64,000 bases of DNA from Pseudomonas siliginis. Lineage in GTDB: Bacteria; Pseudomonadota; Gammaproteobacteria; Pseudomonadales; Pseudomonadaceae. This document shows, piece after piece, positions 7,826-17,745 of this stretch (position 1 is its first letter; the number at the start of each line of letters is the position of its first letter). The stretch is from contig NZ_JAHSTW010000011.1 in the NCBI RefSeq assembly GCF_019145195.1, positions 248,001 to 312,000 of the forward strand, in the 5' to 3' direction. The notes under the pieces are model-generated. The model was not told the origin of the DNA, did not search any database, and saw only the letters and a list, made by a program, of their open reading frames with translations. The position numbers and the translations under genes are program-made.

Positions 7826-10201
7826 TTAGAACGTCTGGCCGAGGGAGAATTGGAACACTTGAGTTTCAGCGTCATCCGGTTTCTTGATCGGCATCGCCAG
7901 GGCGAAGCTCAACGGCCCCAGTGCGGTGACCCAGGTCACGCCGACACCGACGGAACTGGCCATGTTGCTCAGGCTGATGTCGTTGCACTTGGTGTTGGAC
8001 GACGAACCATTGGCGTTCGTAGTGTCCTTGCACTGCGAGTCAAACACGTTACCGACATCCCAGAAGACCGAAGTACGCAGGGAACGCTGATCCTTGACGA
8101 ATGGCAGCGGGAACAGAACTTCTACACCACCCTGGATCAGGACGTTACCACCGAACGGCAGCGGATCCTGGTCCGGGTCAGCGATAGTGCCAGGGTTGTT
8201 ACCACGGCTCGGCGTACTGCGCGGGCCGAGGGTGCTGTCCTTGAAGCCACGAACCGAGTTGAAACCACCGGCATAGTAGTTTTCATAGAACGGCAGACCA
8301 TCGGTCGAACCGTAACCATCGCCATAACCGAGTTCGGAGTGCAGGCGCAGTGTGTAGTTTTCGGTGATCGGCTGGAACAGCTGACCACGGTAGTCAAGTT
8401 TGAAGAACGACAGGTCGCTGCCAGGAATGGTGGTTTCCAGGGTCAGGCTCTGGGAACGACCACGGGTCGGCAACACGCCTTTGTTCAGGGTCGACTCGGA
8501 CCAACCGGCCGAGGCCTTGAAGTTCAGGTAGTTGTCGCCTTCCTTCTCGACGAAATCGAAAATCTCGTCAACGGTATAGCGACCGGTGTTGATCTTGTCC
8601 TGCTGGGCAGACAGACCGAACGTCAGACGCGAAGTCTCACTGATCGGGTAGCCGACGTTCACGCCCGCACCGAGGCTGTCTACCGCATAGCTGGAAATAT
8701 CGGCATCGAGTTCATCGTAGTCGGTGGTGCGATAGAACGCGTTGTAACCCAGGCTCACGCCGTCGGCGGTCCAGTAGGGGTCAACGTAGCCGAAGTTGTA
8801 GCGGCTCTGGTATTCGCTGCGGGTCAGGCCGATGCTGACGCGGTTACCGGTACCGAGGAAGTTGTTCTGGGTAATCGAACCACCAAGGATCAGACCGGCG
8901 CTCTGGGCGAAACCGACGCTGGCGGTGATCGAACCGGAAGCCTGCTCTTCAACGGCGTAGTTCACATCGACCTGGTCGTCGACACCTGGCACGGCCGGAG
9001 TTTCAACGTTGACTTCCTTGAAGAAGCCCAGGCGCTCCAGACGGGTCTTGGACTGGTCGATCAGGTAGGTCGAAGCCCAGCCACCTTCCATCTGACGCAT
9101 TTCACGACGCAGCACTTCGTCCTCGGACTTGGTGTTGCCACGGAAATTGATGCGGTTTACGTAGGCACGCTTGCCCGGATCGACAGCGAAGAGGATGTCC
9201 ACAGTGTGGTCATCATCGTGCGGCTGAGGCACGCCGTTGACGTTGGCGAAGGTGTAGCCTTCGTTACCCAGACGACGGGTGATCAGCTCGGAGGTGGTGG
9301 TCATCAGCTTGCGCGAGAACACCTGGCCCTTCTGCACAAGCAACAGCGACTTGATCTGGTCTTCAGGGACTTTCAGGTCACCGCTGAGCTTGACGTCACG
9401 AACGGTGTACTTCTCGCCTTCGGTGACGTTGACAGTAATGTAGACGTGCTTCTTGTCCGGGGTAATCGATACCTGGGTCGAAGCGATGTCCATGTTGATA
9501 TAGCCGCGGTCCAGATAGTAGGAACGCAGACGCTCCAGGTCACCGGAAAGTTTTTCACGGGCATATTTGTCATCGTTCTTGAAGAACGACAGCCAGTTGG
9601 TGGTTTTCAGTTCGAACAGGTCGGTCAGGTCTTCCTCAGGGAAAACCGTATTGCCTACCACGTTGATGTGCTGAATGGCGGCAACGGTACCTTCGTTGAT
9701 CTTCACCTTCAGACCCACGCGGTTACGCGGCTGCGAAACCACTTCGGTGTCAACGGTTGCCGAGTAGCGACCCTGGGCGACGTACTGACGTTGCAGTTCG
9801 TTACGCACACCCTCGAGGGTGGCGCGCTGGAAGATTTCGCCTTCGGCCAGACCGGATTGCTTGAGGCCTTTCATCAGGTCTTCAGTGGAAATCGCCTTGT
9901 TGCCTTCGATTTCGATACTGGCGACCGATGGACGCTCGACCACGGTGATGACCAGAACGTTGCCTTCGCGGCCCAGCTGGATATCTTGAAAGAAACCGGT
10001 TTTGAACAACGCACGAGTGGATTCCACCAGGCGACGATCATCCGCCTGCTCGCCGACGTTCAACGGCAAGGCACCAAAGACGCTACCCGCGGAGACCCGC
10101 TGGAGGCCATTGACGCGAATATCAGAGATAGTGAAGGACTCGGCGTGAACTTCGGCGATCATCAATACGGTGAGAACCGCAGTTAGCAGCAGACGTTTCA
10201 T
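7826..10201 (-). CDS. bamA: Outer membrane protein assembly factor BamA
   Basis: Central beta-barrel of the BAM complex that inserts outer membrane proteins (Opr86 in P. aeruginosa). It has 791 residues from the ATG at 10201, giving a signal peptide ending in VHA; the codons upstream are not needed. Five POTRA domains occupy about residues 22-425. The barrel follows, with the conserved VRGF motif (within GGFNSVRGFKDS) and the terminal Phe typical of outer membrane proteins. It is flanked by rseP and skp. Confidence 0.97.
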   Translation of the reverse strand: MKRLLLTAVLTVLMIAEVHAESFTISDIRVNGLQRVSAGSVFGALPLNVGEQADDRRLVESTRALFKTGFFQDIQLGREGNVLVITVVERPSVASIEIEGNKAISTEDLMKGLKQSGLAEGEIFQRATLEGVRNELQRQYVAQGRYSATVDTEVVSQPRNRVGLKVKINEGTVAAIQHINVVGNTVFPEEDLTDLFELKTTNWLSFFKNDDKYAREKLSGDLERLRSYYLDRGYINMDIASTQVSITPDKKHVYITVNVTEGEKYTVRDVKLSGDLKVPEDQIKSLLLVQKGQVFSRKLMTTTSELITRRLGNEGYTFANVNGVPQPHDDDHTVDILFAVDPGKRAYVNRINFRGNTKSEDEVLRREMRQMEGGWASTYLIDQSKTRLERLGFFKEVNVETPAVPGVDDQVDVNYAVEEQASGSITASVGFAQSAGLILGGSITQNNFLGTGNRVSIGLTRSEYQSRYNFGYVDPYWTADGVSLGYNAFYRTTDYDELDADISSYAVDSLGAGVNVGYPISETSRLTFGLSAQQDKINTGRYTVDEIFDFVEKEGDNYLNFKASAGWSESTLNKGVLPTRGRSQSLTLETTIPGSDLSFFKLDYRGQLFQPITENYTLRLHSELGYGDGYGSTDGLPFYENYYAGGFNSVRGFKDSTLGPRSTPSRGNNPGTIADPDQDPLPFGGNVLIQGGVEVLFPLPFVKDQRSLRTSVFWDVGNVFDSQCKDTTNANGSSSNTKCNDISLSNMASSVGVGVTWVTALGPLSFALAMPIKKPDDAETQVFQFSLGQTF

Positions 10202-10275
10202 GAAGTCCTTTCTTATTCCAACTGGCAATAAACAAACTGCCGCAAAATGCGGCAGATTCGCAATTCAGCGAAGCG

Positions 10276-11628
10276 TTACAGTCGACCCAGATCGTTGACC
10301 AGAGCAAGCAACATCACCCCGACCACCAAACTGATACCGATCTGTATCCCCCAACCTTGCACCCGATCCGACAAGGGGCGACCACGCACCCACTCGATCA
10401 GATAAAACAACAAATGCCCCCCATCCAGTACAGGAATGGGCAGCAAATTCAGAACGCCCAGGCTAATACTCAGATAAGCAAGGAAATTCAGGAAATCAGC
10501 GACGCCCGACTGGGCAGAAGCGCCCGCCACTTTAGCAATGGTTATCGGTCCACTCAAGTTTTTTACCGAGAGCTCGCCGAACAGCATTTTCTTCAGTGAA
10601 TCCAGCGTCAGAATGCTCATGGTCCAAGTGCGACGGGCACCCTCGCCAATCGCGGCCAGCGGGCCATAGCTGACTTCGCGGATCATTTCCGGTGGCCAGT
10701 CGATGGCTTTGACGCCAGCGCCCAGATAACCGCTTGGCGATTTGCTTTCACCGCGCGCCGCCAAGGTCACAGGGACGTCGATTTGAGCATTGTCGCGCTC
10801 GATGCGCAGCATGATTTTGGTATCAGGACGCGTACGAACGGTATCAACCACCTGCTGCCAGTCACTCAGCGGCTGACCATCAAGAGCCAGCAAGCGATCG
10901 CCGGTTTTCAGCCCGGCGGCCTGGGCCGGACCTTTCGGGTCCAGCTCGGCAAGCACCGGCGGCAAGGCCGGACGCCAAGGACGAATGCCCAGCGAGCGGA
11001 TCGGATCCGGCTCGTCGGCACCTTTTAGCCAGTTATCCAGTGCCAGCGTGCGGGGCGACTCAGCGGTCGAGCCCTGCTCGCGCACCAGCAATTGAATCGC
11101 ACCGCTTTCACCGAGACGACGCACCAGTTGCAGATTGACCGCAGCCCAACCGGACGTTGGCTCGCCATCGATCGAGACGATCTCCTGACCCGCGTTCAGA
11201 CCAGCCTTGGCGGCAATGCTGCCAGACTCGACCGCGCCGATGACCGGACGCACCTGCTCGCTGCCGAGCATCGCCAGCACCCAGAAAAACACCAGCGCCA
11301 GCAGGAAGTTGGCAATCGGGCCGGCGGCAACAATAGCAATGCGCTGACGTACCGATTTGCGATTGAACGACTGATCAAGCTGATCGACCGGCACTTCGCC
11401 TTCGCGCTCGTCGAGCATCTTGACGTAGCCGCCCAGCGGAATCGCGGCGACCACGAACTCAGTGCCTTGCTTGTCATGCCAGCGCAGCAGCGGCATGCCA
11501 AAGCCCACGGAGAAACGCAGAACCTTGACGCCACAGCGACGCGCGACCCAGAAGTGGCCGAATTCGTGGAAGGTGACCAGCACACCCAGGGCGATCAGGG
11601 TGCCGGCAATCATATAGAGCGCGCTCAT
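10276..11628 (-). CDS. rseP: Site-2 intramembrane zinc protease RseP
   Basis: Cleaves the anti-sigma factor (MucA/RseA type) within the membrane and releases the envelope-stress sigma factor AlgU/RpoE. It has 450 residues. The zinc-binding HEFGH motif lies at residues 21-25 in the first transmembrane helix, two PDZ domains lie in the middle, and the LDGG motif of the third helix is near residue 400. It sits between dxr and bamA. Regulation of lptF further along this window by AlgU would link functionally to this protease. Confidence 0.96.
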   Translation of the reverse strand: MSALYMIAGTLIALGVLVTFHEFGHFWVARRCGVKVLRFSVGFGMPLLRWHDKQGTEFVVAAIPLGGYVKMLDEREGEVPVDQLDQSFNRKSVRQRIAIVAAGPIANFLLALVFFWVLAMLGSEQVRPVIGAVESGSIAAKAGLNAGQEIVSIDGEPTSGWAAVNLQLVRRLGESGAIQLLVREQGSTAESPRTLALDNWLKGADEPDPIRSLGIRPWRPALPPVLAELDPKGPAQAAGLKTGDRLLALDGQPLSDWQQVVDTVRTRPDTKIMLRIERDNAQIDVPVTLAARGESKSPSGYLGAGVKAIDWPPEMIREVSYGPLAAIGEGARRTWTMSILTLDSLKKMLFGELSVKNLSGPITIAKVAGASAQSGVADFLNFLAYLSISLGVLNLLPIPVLDGGHLLFYLIEWVRGRPLSDRVQGWGIQIGISLVVGVMLLALVNDLGRL

Positions 11629-11682
11629 CTACTTTCTCCGCAATCCTGTTCAGTGTCGCGTGTCGCCGTTGTGTTGCAAAAA

Positions 11683-12873
11683 CTATCGGCCGTGCCGACT
11701 CAACCATTGCTCGGCCAGCAATCGCGCTTTCGCGTCCGCCGTAAATACGGCATCCAGATCGTTCAGCGCCACCACCGGCTCCAGATTCAAGACTTCCTCG
11801 ATGATACTCGCGATTTCCAGGTAGCGAACCCGTCCGTCGAGAAACGCTGCAACCGCCACTTCATTGGCCGCGTTAAGCATCGCCGGCGCGCTGTCGCCAG
11901 CTTCGGCCGCCTGACGGGCCAAACGCAGGCAGGGGAAACGGCTTTCATCGGGCGCTTCGAAATCCAGTCGTGCAATGGCGAACAGATCCAGTGGCGCTAC
12001 GCCGGAATCGATACGCTCCGGCCAGGCCAGGGCATTGGCGATCGGGGTGCGCATGTCGGGGTTGCCCAATTGCGCCAGCACCGAGCCATCGACGTAATCC
12101 ACCAGAGAATGGATCACGCTCTGCGGATGGATCACTACTTCGACCTGAGCCGGCCTGGCATCGAACAACCAGCAGGCTTCGATCAGTTCCAGGCCCTTGT
12201 TCATCATGCTCGCTGAATCCACGGAGATCTTGCGCCCCATGGACCAGTTCGGATGTGCACACGCCTGCTCAGGCGAAACATTCGCCAGCTCGGACATCGG
12301 TGTCTGCCGGAAAGGCCCGCCAGAGGCTGTCAGCAAAATCCGCCGCACACCCACCGAGCTCAAGCCGCGGGCGAAATCCGCTGGCATGCATTGAAAAATC
12401 GCATTGTGTTCGCTGTCGATCGGCAGCAGTACCGAACCGCTTTTGCGCACGGCCTGCATGAACAGAGCGCCGGACATCACCAGCGCTTCTTTATTGGCCA
12501 GCAGAATCTTCTTGCCCGCCTCGACCGCCGCCAGTGTCGGACGCAGCCCGGCCGCACCGACGATGGCCGCCATTACTGCATCGACTTCGGGCGCGGAGGC
12601 AACCTGACACAGGCCCTCCTCGCCTACCAGGACGCGAGTCGGCAAACCGGCTGCACGCAAGTCATCCTGCAAACCGCGCGCTGCGGCCACTTCAGGCACC
12701 ACGGCAAACTGCGGCACATGACGCACGCACAACGCGAACAACTCAGTGAGGCGCGTGAAACCACTCAATGCGAAAACCTGATAACGCTCAGGATGACGCG
12801 CAATCACATCAAGGGTGCTCAGACCGATCGAACCGGTCGCACCCAACACCGTAATCTGCTGGGGACGACTCAC
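11683..12873 (-). CDS. dxr: 1-deoxy-D-xylulose 5-phosphate reductoisomerase
   Basis: Second step of the MEP isoprenoid pathway; makes MEP using NADPH. It has 396 residues. The NADPH loop GATGSIG is at residues 11-17, LANKEAL lies near 125, and the metal/substrate motif SEHNA near 150. The start is GTG, overlapping the cdsA stop by four bases. It feeds isoprenoid precursors to UppS, encoded two genes upstream in the same run. Confidence 0.97.
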   Translation of the reverse strand: MSRPQQITVLGATGSIGLSTLDVIARHPERYQVFALSGFTRLTELFALCVRHVPQFAVVPEVAAARGLQDDLRAAGLPTRVLVGEEGLCQVASAPEVDAVMAAIVGAAGLRPTLAAVEAGKKILLANKEALVMSGALFMQAVRKSGSVLLPIDSEHNAIFQCMPADFARGLSSVGVRRILLTASGGPFRQTPMSELANVSPEQACAHPNWSMGRKISVDSASMMNKGLELIEACWLFDARPAQVEVVIHPQSVIHSLVDYVDGSVLAQLGNPDMRTPIANALAWPERIDSGVAPLDLFAIARLDFEAPDESRFPCLRLARQAAEAGDSAPAMLNAANEVAVAAFLDGRVRYLEIASIIEEVLNLEPVVALNDLDAVFTADAKARLLAEQWLSRHGR

Positions 12874-13676
12874 GGTGCGGCCATCCAGAGCAATACGGCG
12901 AACACCGGAATGGCCGCGGTCAGGCTGTCGATGCGATCCAGCACGCCACCATGCCCGGGCAGCAGATTACTGCTGTCCTTGATGCCGGATTGGCGCTTGA
13001 ACATGCTTTCGGTAAGGTCACCGACCACGGAAATAAAGACGATCACTGCAGCGCCGATCAGGCCTTTGAGCAGCTCGGCCACGGTCCAGTCGCGCACCAG
13101 CCCGACAATCGCGGTAATCACCAGACTCAGCGCCAGACCACCGTACACGCCTTCCCAGCTCTTGCCCGGGCTGACCTGCGGCGCGAGCTTGCGCTTGCCG
13201 AACTTGCGCCCGGAAAAGTAAGCGCCGATGTCCGCGCCCCAGACCAACACCATCACCGCCATGATCAACCAGTTACCCAGCGGGTACTGCTTGATCTGCA
13301 CCAGACCCTGCCACGCAGGTAGCAGGATCAGCAGACCAATCAGCAGTTTGGTCGCCGCTGTGGACCAGTGCGCGCTCGAGCGTGGATACGTCAGCACCAG
13401 ATAAGTCGCAATCGCCCACCAGATTACCGATGCACCGAGCACCCAAGGCGCAAGCCCGGGCAGCACGTACATGACAAACAGCATCAAGGCGACCACGGCG
13501 GCAAAGCCGACGCGGAACGATTGTGCGGTGAAGCCGGCCAGACGCGCCCATTCCCACGCACCGAGACTGACTACCAGACCGATGAACAGCGCGAAGCCGG
13601 CACCTTTGAGCAGGAAAAACCCGCACAAGGCGATCGGCAGCAGGATCAGTGCAGTGATGATTCGTTGTTTAAGCAT
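12870..13676 (-). CDS. cdsA: Phosphatidate cytidylyltransferase
   Basis: Makes CDP-diacylglycerol for phospholipid synthesis at the inner membrane. It has 268 residues with about eight hydrophobic segments. The C-terminal family signature runs from SMFKRQSGIKDSSN to LDRIDSL and carries the conserved Lys-Asp and Asp residues. The ATG overlaps the uppS stop by one base (TAATG) and the gene overlaps dxr by four, showing tight translational coupling. Confidence 0.96.
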   Translation of the reverse strand: MLKQRIITALILLPIALCGFFLLKGAGFALFIGLVVSLGAWEWARLAGFTAQSFRVGFAAVVALMLFVMYVLPGLAPWVLGASVIWWAIATYLVLTYPRSSAHWSTAATKLLIGLLILLPAWQGLVQIKQYPLGNWLIMAVMVLVWGADIGAYFSGRKFGKRKLAPQVSPGKSWEGVYGGLALSLVITAIVGLVRDWTVAELLKGLIGAAVIVFISVVGDLTESMFKRQSGIKDSSNLLPGHGGVLDRIDSLTAAIPVFAVLLWMAAP

Positions 13677-14431
13677 TAAACCCGGGCTCCAGCTTCGACC
13701 TGTTCGCTCGTTTTACCGAAGCGACGCTGGCGTGAAGCGAAATCGGCCAGCGCGGTGCGCATGGCGTCGTGTTTGAAGTCCGGCCAGAACAGGTCGGAGA
13801 AGTACAGCTCGGCGTAGGCCAGCTGCCACAGCAGGAAGTTGCTGATGCGATGCTCGCCACCGGTGCGGATGCACAGGTCAGGCAACGGCAGATCGCCGGT
13901 GGCCAGACAAGTCTGCAGCAGATCCGGGGTAATGTCCTCCGGGCGCAAGTGCCCGGCCTGGACTTCACGCGCCAGACGCTGCGCGGCCTGAGCGATATCC
14001 CACTGACCGCCATAGTTGGCGGCGATCTGCAGGACAAAGCGGTTGGCACCGACCGTCATGGCCTCGGCCTCGCGCATCGCCGCCTGAAGCTCAGGGTGGA
14101 AGCGCGAACGATCGCCAATGATGCGCAGGCTGATGTTGTTGTCGTTGAGACGCTTGGCCTCACGACGCAGCGCCTTGAAGAACAGATCCATCAAGGCACT
14201 GACTTCATCGGCCGGGCGCTGCCAGTTTTCACTGGAGAAGGCGAACAGGGTCAGGACTTCGACCTTGGCCTCAGCGCACACCTCGATCACCGCCCGCACA
14301 GCATCCACGCCCGCTTTATGCCCGGCGACACCCGGCATAAAGCGTTTTTTCGCCCAGCGATTATTGCCATCCATGATGATCGCGACATGGCGCGGCACCG
14401 CGGACGGCGCAGTCTGCTTGGTCTTGTCCAT
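13676..14431 (-). CDS. uppS: Undecaprenyl diphosphate synthase
   Basis: Cis-prenyltransferase that makes the C55 lipid carrier for peptidoglycan and O-antigen. It has 251 residues. The signature IIMDGNNRWAKKR begins at residue 18, with the catalytic Asp at 21, and the C-terminal motif IRTGGEHRISNFLLWQ is present. It follows frr by 14 bases and overlaps cdsA by one base. Confidence 0.97.
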   Translation of the reverse strand: MDKTKQTAPSAVPRHVAIIMDGNNRWAKKRFMPGVAGHKAGVDAVRAVIEVCAEAKVEVLTLFAFSSENWQRPADEVSALMDLFFKALRREAKRLNDNNISLRIIGDRSRFHPELQAAMREAEAMTVGANRFVLQIAANYGGQWDIAQAAQRLAREVQAGHLRPEDITPDLLQTCLATGDLPLPDLCIRTGGEHRISNFLLWQLAYAELYFSDLFWPDFKHDAMRTALADFASRQRRFGKTSEQVEAGARV

Positions 14432-14445
14432 TTAAAGCTCGACCC

Positions 14446-15003
14446 TTATACGGCCATCAGGTCTTTTTCTTTCTCGTCCGTGGCCTTGGTGATCTGGGCC
14501 TCGGACTCTTTGGTCAGCTTGTCGATATCGGCGATGGCACGACGCTCTTCGTCTTCGCTGATTTCCTTGTCCTTGACCAGTTTTTTCAACTCGCCCAAGG
14601 CATCGCGACGGATGTTGCGCACGGCTACGCGCGCGTCTTCGGCTGCACTGCGGGCCTGCTTGGTGAAGCCTTTGCGCGTTTCTTCGGTAAGGGCAGGCAT
14701 CGGGATCAACAGCAACTCGCCCAGATTGGTCGGGTTGAGGTTCAGACCGGCGCTCTGGATTGCCTTGTCGACGGCAGCGAGCATGTTGCGCTCGAAGGCC
14801 ACGACCTGCAGGGTGCGCGAATCTTTCACGGTGACGTTGGCAACGCCGCTCAGCGGAGTGTCAGTGCCGTAGTAAGGCACCATGACGCTGCCGAGGATGC
14901 TCGGGTGAGCCTTGCCGGTACGAATCTGGCCGAACGCGTGGTTCAGAGATTCCAGGGATTTCTGCATACGCGCTTGGGCGTCTTTCTTGATTTCGTTGAT
15001 CAT
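14446..15003 (-). CDS. frr: Ribosome recycling factor
   Basis: Splits post-termination ribosomes together with EF-G. It has 185 residues, the exact family length, starting MINEIKKDAQ, with the two-domain pattern of long charged helices and conserved PALTEETRK. It overlaps pyrH by four bases and is followed by uppS after 14 bases. Confidence 0.97.
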   Translation of the reverse strand: MINEIKKDAQARMQKSLESLNHAFGQIRTGKAHPSILGSVMVPYYGTDTPLSGVANVTVKDSRTLQVVAFERNMLAAVDKAIQSAGLNLNPTNLGELLLIPMPALTEETRKGFTKQARSAAEDARVAVRNIRRDALGELKKLVKDKEISEDEERRAIADIDKLTKESEAQITKATDEKEKDLMAV

Positions 15004-15743
15004 TGTTGGCCTTCCTCGATCAAAGTCCCTTCAGCGCCGCCGTGCACGATGTTCAGCAGGGCGCCGGGCTTGTTCATGTTGAATACGCGCAGCGGCATCT
15101 TGTGATCGCGGCACAGGCAGATGGCAGTCAGATCCATTACGCCCAGCTTGCGATCCAGTACTTCATCATAAGTCAGATGATCGAACTTCTCGGCATGCGG
15201 GTCTTTGAACGGGTCTGCGGTGTACACGCCATCAACCTTGGTGGCCTTGAGCACAACGTCGGCGTCGATTTCGATTGCACGCAGGCAGGCTGCCGAATCC
15301 GTGGTGAAGAACGGATTGCCGGTACCGGCCGCGAAGATCACGACGTCTTTGGAGTTCAGGTGACGCATGGCTTTGCGGCGATCGTAGTGATCGGTCACAC
15401 CGACCATGGAAATGGCCGACATGACGATGGCCGAGATATTGGCACGTTCCAGCGCATCGCGCATGGCCAGGGCGTTCATCACAGTGGCCAGCATGCCCAT
15501 GTGGTCGCCCGTGACCCGATCCATCCCGGCCTTGCTCAGGGCCTCGCCACGGAACAGGTTGCCACCGCCGATCACCAGACCGACCTGGACGCCGATGCCG
15601 ACCAGTTGGCCGACTTCCAGCGCCATGCGATCCAGTACCTTAGGATCGATCCCGAACTCTTCCGAGCCCATCAGGGCCTCGCCGCTAAGCTTGAGTAGAA
15701 TGCGTTTATAGCGAGCCTGATAACCACTGCCCTGCTGAGCCAT
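15000..15743 (-). CDS. pyrH: UMP kinase
   Basis: Phosphorylates UMP to UDP for pyrimidine nucleotide synthesis and UDP-sugars. It has 247 residues of the amino-acid-kinase fold. KLSGEAL lies near residue 18, GGGNLFRG near 60 and TVDGVYTADP near 170. A 209-base gap with a terminator-like hairpin separates it from tsf upstream, so it probably has its own promoter as well. It overlaps frr by four bases. Confidence 0.97.
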   Translation of the reverse strand: MAQQGSGYQARYKRILLKLSGEALMGSEEFGIDPKVLDRMALEVGQLVGIGVQVGLVIGGGNLFRGEALSKAGMDRVTGDHMGMLATVMNALAMRDALERANISAIVMSAISMVGVTDHYDRRKAMRHLNSKDVVIFAAGTGNPFFTTDSAACLRAIEIDADVVLKATKVDGVYTADPFKDPHAEKFDHLTYDEVLDRKLGVMDLTAICLCRDHKMPLRVFNMNKPGALLNIVHGGAEGTLIEEGQQ

Positions 15744-15893
15744 TGCGAATCTCTCCTGCGGCGTATTTAAAATTCTTTGCGAGCTGTTTACAGCTGGCGT
15801 TCACTCTAGCTTGGCGCTGCTGCAGCGCCATCGGAACATGGCTTTGTAAGTCAGTTCCGGGTGGAAACCAAATAAAAAATTGGTACCCCATCT

Positions 15894-15930
15894 GAAAAGA
15901 GGCTGCGCGCGTTAGCGGGCAGCCTCTTTC
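15894..15930 (-). terminator. Terminator-like hairpin after tsf
   Basis: On the minus strand a GC-rich stem (AAAGAGGCTGC pairing with GCAGCCTCTTT) is followed by TTTTC, 22 bases beyond the tsf stop. It probably ends or attenuates the rpsB-tsf transcript before pyrH. Confidence 0.7.
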
Positions 15931-15952
15931 GGGCGACAGTTGAAAAACCGTC

Positions 15953-16816
15953 TTATTGCTTGGCGGCAGCCAGCTGGGCAGCAACTTCTTCAGCGAAGTT
16001 GTCGACCGGCTTCTCGATGCCTTCGCCTACTTTGAAGTAAGTGAAGGAAACGATTTCAGCGCCGGCTTTCTTGGCCAGCTCGCCAACCTTGACTTCAGGG
16101 TTCTTGACGAACGCCTGCTCGACCAGGCTCGCTTCTGCCAGGAACTTGCTGATACGGCCTTTGACCATGTTCTCAACAATGTTTTCTGGCTTGCCTTTGA
16201 TCTTTTCTTCGTTCAGCTGCAGGAACACAGCTTTCTCACGCTCGATCGCTTCGTCGGAGACTTGCGAAGGCAGCAGGAACTCAGGGTTGCTTGCAGCAAC
16301 GTGCATAGCGATGTCTTTGGCCAGCTCGACGTCACCGCCTTTCAGGACAACAGCAACACCGATCTTGTTACCGTGCAGGTAGGTGCCGACAACGTCACCT
16401 TCTACGCGTACCAGACGACGGATGTTGACGTTCTCGCCGACTTTGGCAACCAGCGCTTCACGAGCCGCTTCCTGAGCGGCGATCAGCGGAGCTGCGTCGG
16501 TCAGTTTTTCGTCGAAAGCTTTTTCTACGCTGGCAGCAACGAAGTTCTTGAAATCGTCTTGCAGGGCCAGGAAGTCGGTCTGCGAGTTGACTTCCAGCAG
16601 CACGGCTGCCTTGTCATTCGATTTGATGGCGATTGCGCCTTCAGCGGCAACGTTGCCAGCTTTTTTCGCAGCCTTGATGGCGCCCGAAGCACGCATGTCA
16701 TCAATGGCTTTTTCGATGTCGCCGTCAGCCTTTTCCAGGGCTTTCTTGCAATCCATCATGCCTTCGCCGGTACGCTCGCGCAGTTCTTTGACCAACGCTG
16801 CAGTAATTGCTGCCAT
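15953..16816 (-). CDS. tsf: Elongation factor Ts
   Basis: Nucleotide exchange factor for EF-Tu. It has 287 residues from the ATG at 16816 (MAAITAALVKELRERTG), which matches the family N-terminus; an upstream in-frame extension is discarded. The UBA-like N-terminal domain and the GMMDCKKAL motif are present. It follows rpsB, with a strong terminator hairpin in the 191-base gap, so it is expressed by partial read-through or from its own promoter. Confidence 0.97.
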   Translation of the reverse strand: MAAITAALVKELRERTGEGMMDCKKALEKADGDIEKAIDDMRASGAIKAAKKAGNVAAEGAIAIKSNDKAAVLLEVNSQTDFLALQDDFKNFVAASVEKAFDEKLTDAAPLIAAQEAAREALVAKVGENVNIRRLVRVEGDVVGTYLHGNKIGVAVVLKGGDVELAKDIAMHVAASNPEFLLPSQVSDEAIEREKAVFLQLNEEKIKGKPENIVENMVKGRISKFLAEASLVEQAFVKNPEVKVGELAKKAGAEIVSFTYFKVGEGIEKPVDNFAEEVAAQLAAAKQ

Positions 16817-16953
16817 TTTCAAATTCCTCTTGGATAGGTTTTCAACCATTCCACCCGATCGAACGGGCGTTCAATTCTTCCCGAACCACCCATGTTGGCT
16901 GCCGCACATGACAAATACAGACGTGGGCGCCGACAAATGGTTTTCGAGGTGGC

Positions 16954-16979
16954 AAAAAGGGGGCCAAGCCCCCTTTTTG
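16954..16979 (-). terminator. Rho-independent terminator between rpsB and tsf
   Basis: An almost perfect inverted repeat (AAAAAGGGGGC, four-base loop, GCCCCCTTTTT) gives an A-tract, stem and T-tract on both strands. It lies about 28 bases past the rpsB stop and before tsf. In other gammaproteobacteria an attenuating terminator here sets the S2:EF-Ts ratio; the same is inferred. Confidence 0.85.
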
Positions 16980-17007
16980 CTTACTGAGTCAACGCCAGGG
17001 GCGTCGA

Positions 17008-17745
17008 TTACTCAGCTGCAGCCTGAGTTTCTTCAGCTGCGAATTCAACAGTACCGCCAGCAACGTTGTTGCGACCGCGGATAACTGCGTCAGCCATCGA
17101 ACCCATGTACAGCTGGATAGCGCGGATGGCGTCATCGTTGCCTGGGATGATGTAGTCAACGCCTTCCGGGCTGCTGTTGGTATCGACAACGCCGATGACC
17201 GGGATGCCCAGCTTGTTGGCTTCGGTGATCGCGATGCGCTCGTGGTCAACGTCGATCACGAACAGTGCGTCTGGCAGACCGCCCATGTCCTTGATGCCGC
17301 CCAGCGAACGATCCAGCTTCTCAAGATCACGGGAGCGCATCAGCGCTTCTTTCTTGGTCAGCTTGGCGAAAGTACCGTCTTCGGCTTGAACTTCAAGGTC
17401 ACGCAGACGCTTGATGGAAGCACGAATGGTCTTGAAGTTGGTCAGCATGCCGCCCAACCAGCGGTGATCGACGTACGGCGAACCGCAACGTGCTGCTTCT
17501 TCAGCAACGATCTTGCCAGCGGAACGCTTGGTGCCGACGAACAGAATCTTGTTTTTGCCCTGGGCCAGACGCTCTACGAAAGTCAGAGCTTCGTTGAACA
17601 TTGGCAGGGTTTTTTCAAGGTTGATGATGTGAATCTTGTTACGCGCGCCGAAAATGTACTTGCCCATTTTCGGATTCCAGTAACGGGTTTGGTGACCGAA
17701 GTGCACACCGGCCTTCAGCATATCGCGCATGTTGACTTGGGACAT
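17008..17745 (-). CDS. rpsB: 30S ribosomal protein S2
   Basis: Small-subunit ribosomal protein. It has 245 residues from the ATG at 17745 (MSQVNMRDMLKAGVHFGH), the expected N-terminus; upstream in-frame codons lie in the leader. Conserved motifs include TRYWNPKMGKYIFG, FVGTKRSA and the C-terminal GNDDAIRAI. It is divergent from map across a 373-base intergenic region and is followed by tsf. Confidence 0.98.
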   Translation of the reverse strand: MSQVNMRDMLKAGVHFGHQTRYWNPKMGKYIFGARNKIHIINLEKTLPMFNEALTFVERLAQGKNKILFVGTKRSAGKIVAEEAARCGSPYVDHRWLGGMLTNFKTIRASIKRLRDLEVQAEDGTFAKLTKKEALMRSRDLEKLDRSLGGIKDMGGLPDALFVIDVDHERIAITEANKLGIPVIGVVDTNSSPEGVDYIIPGNDDAIRAIQLYMGSMADAVIRGRNNVAGGTVEFAAEETQAAAE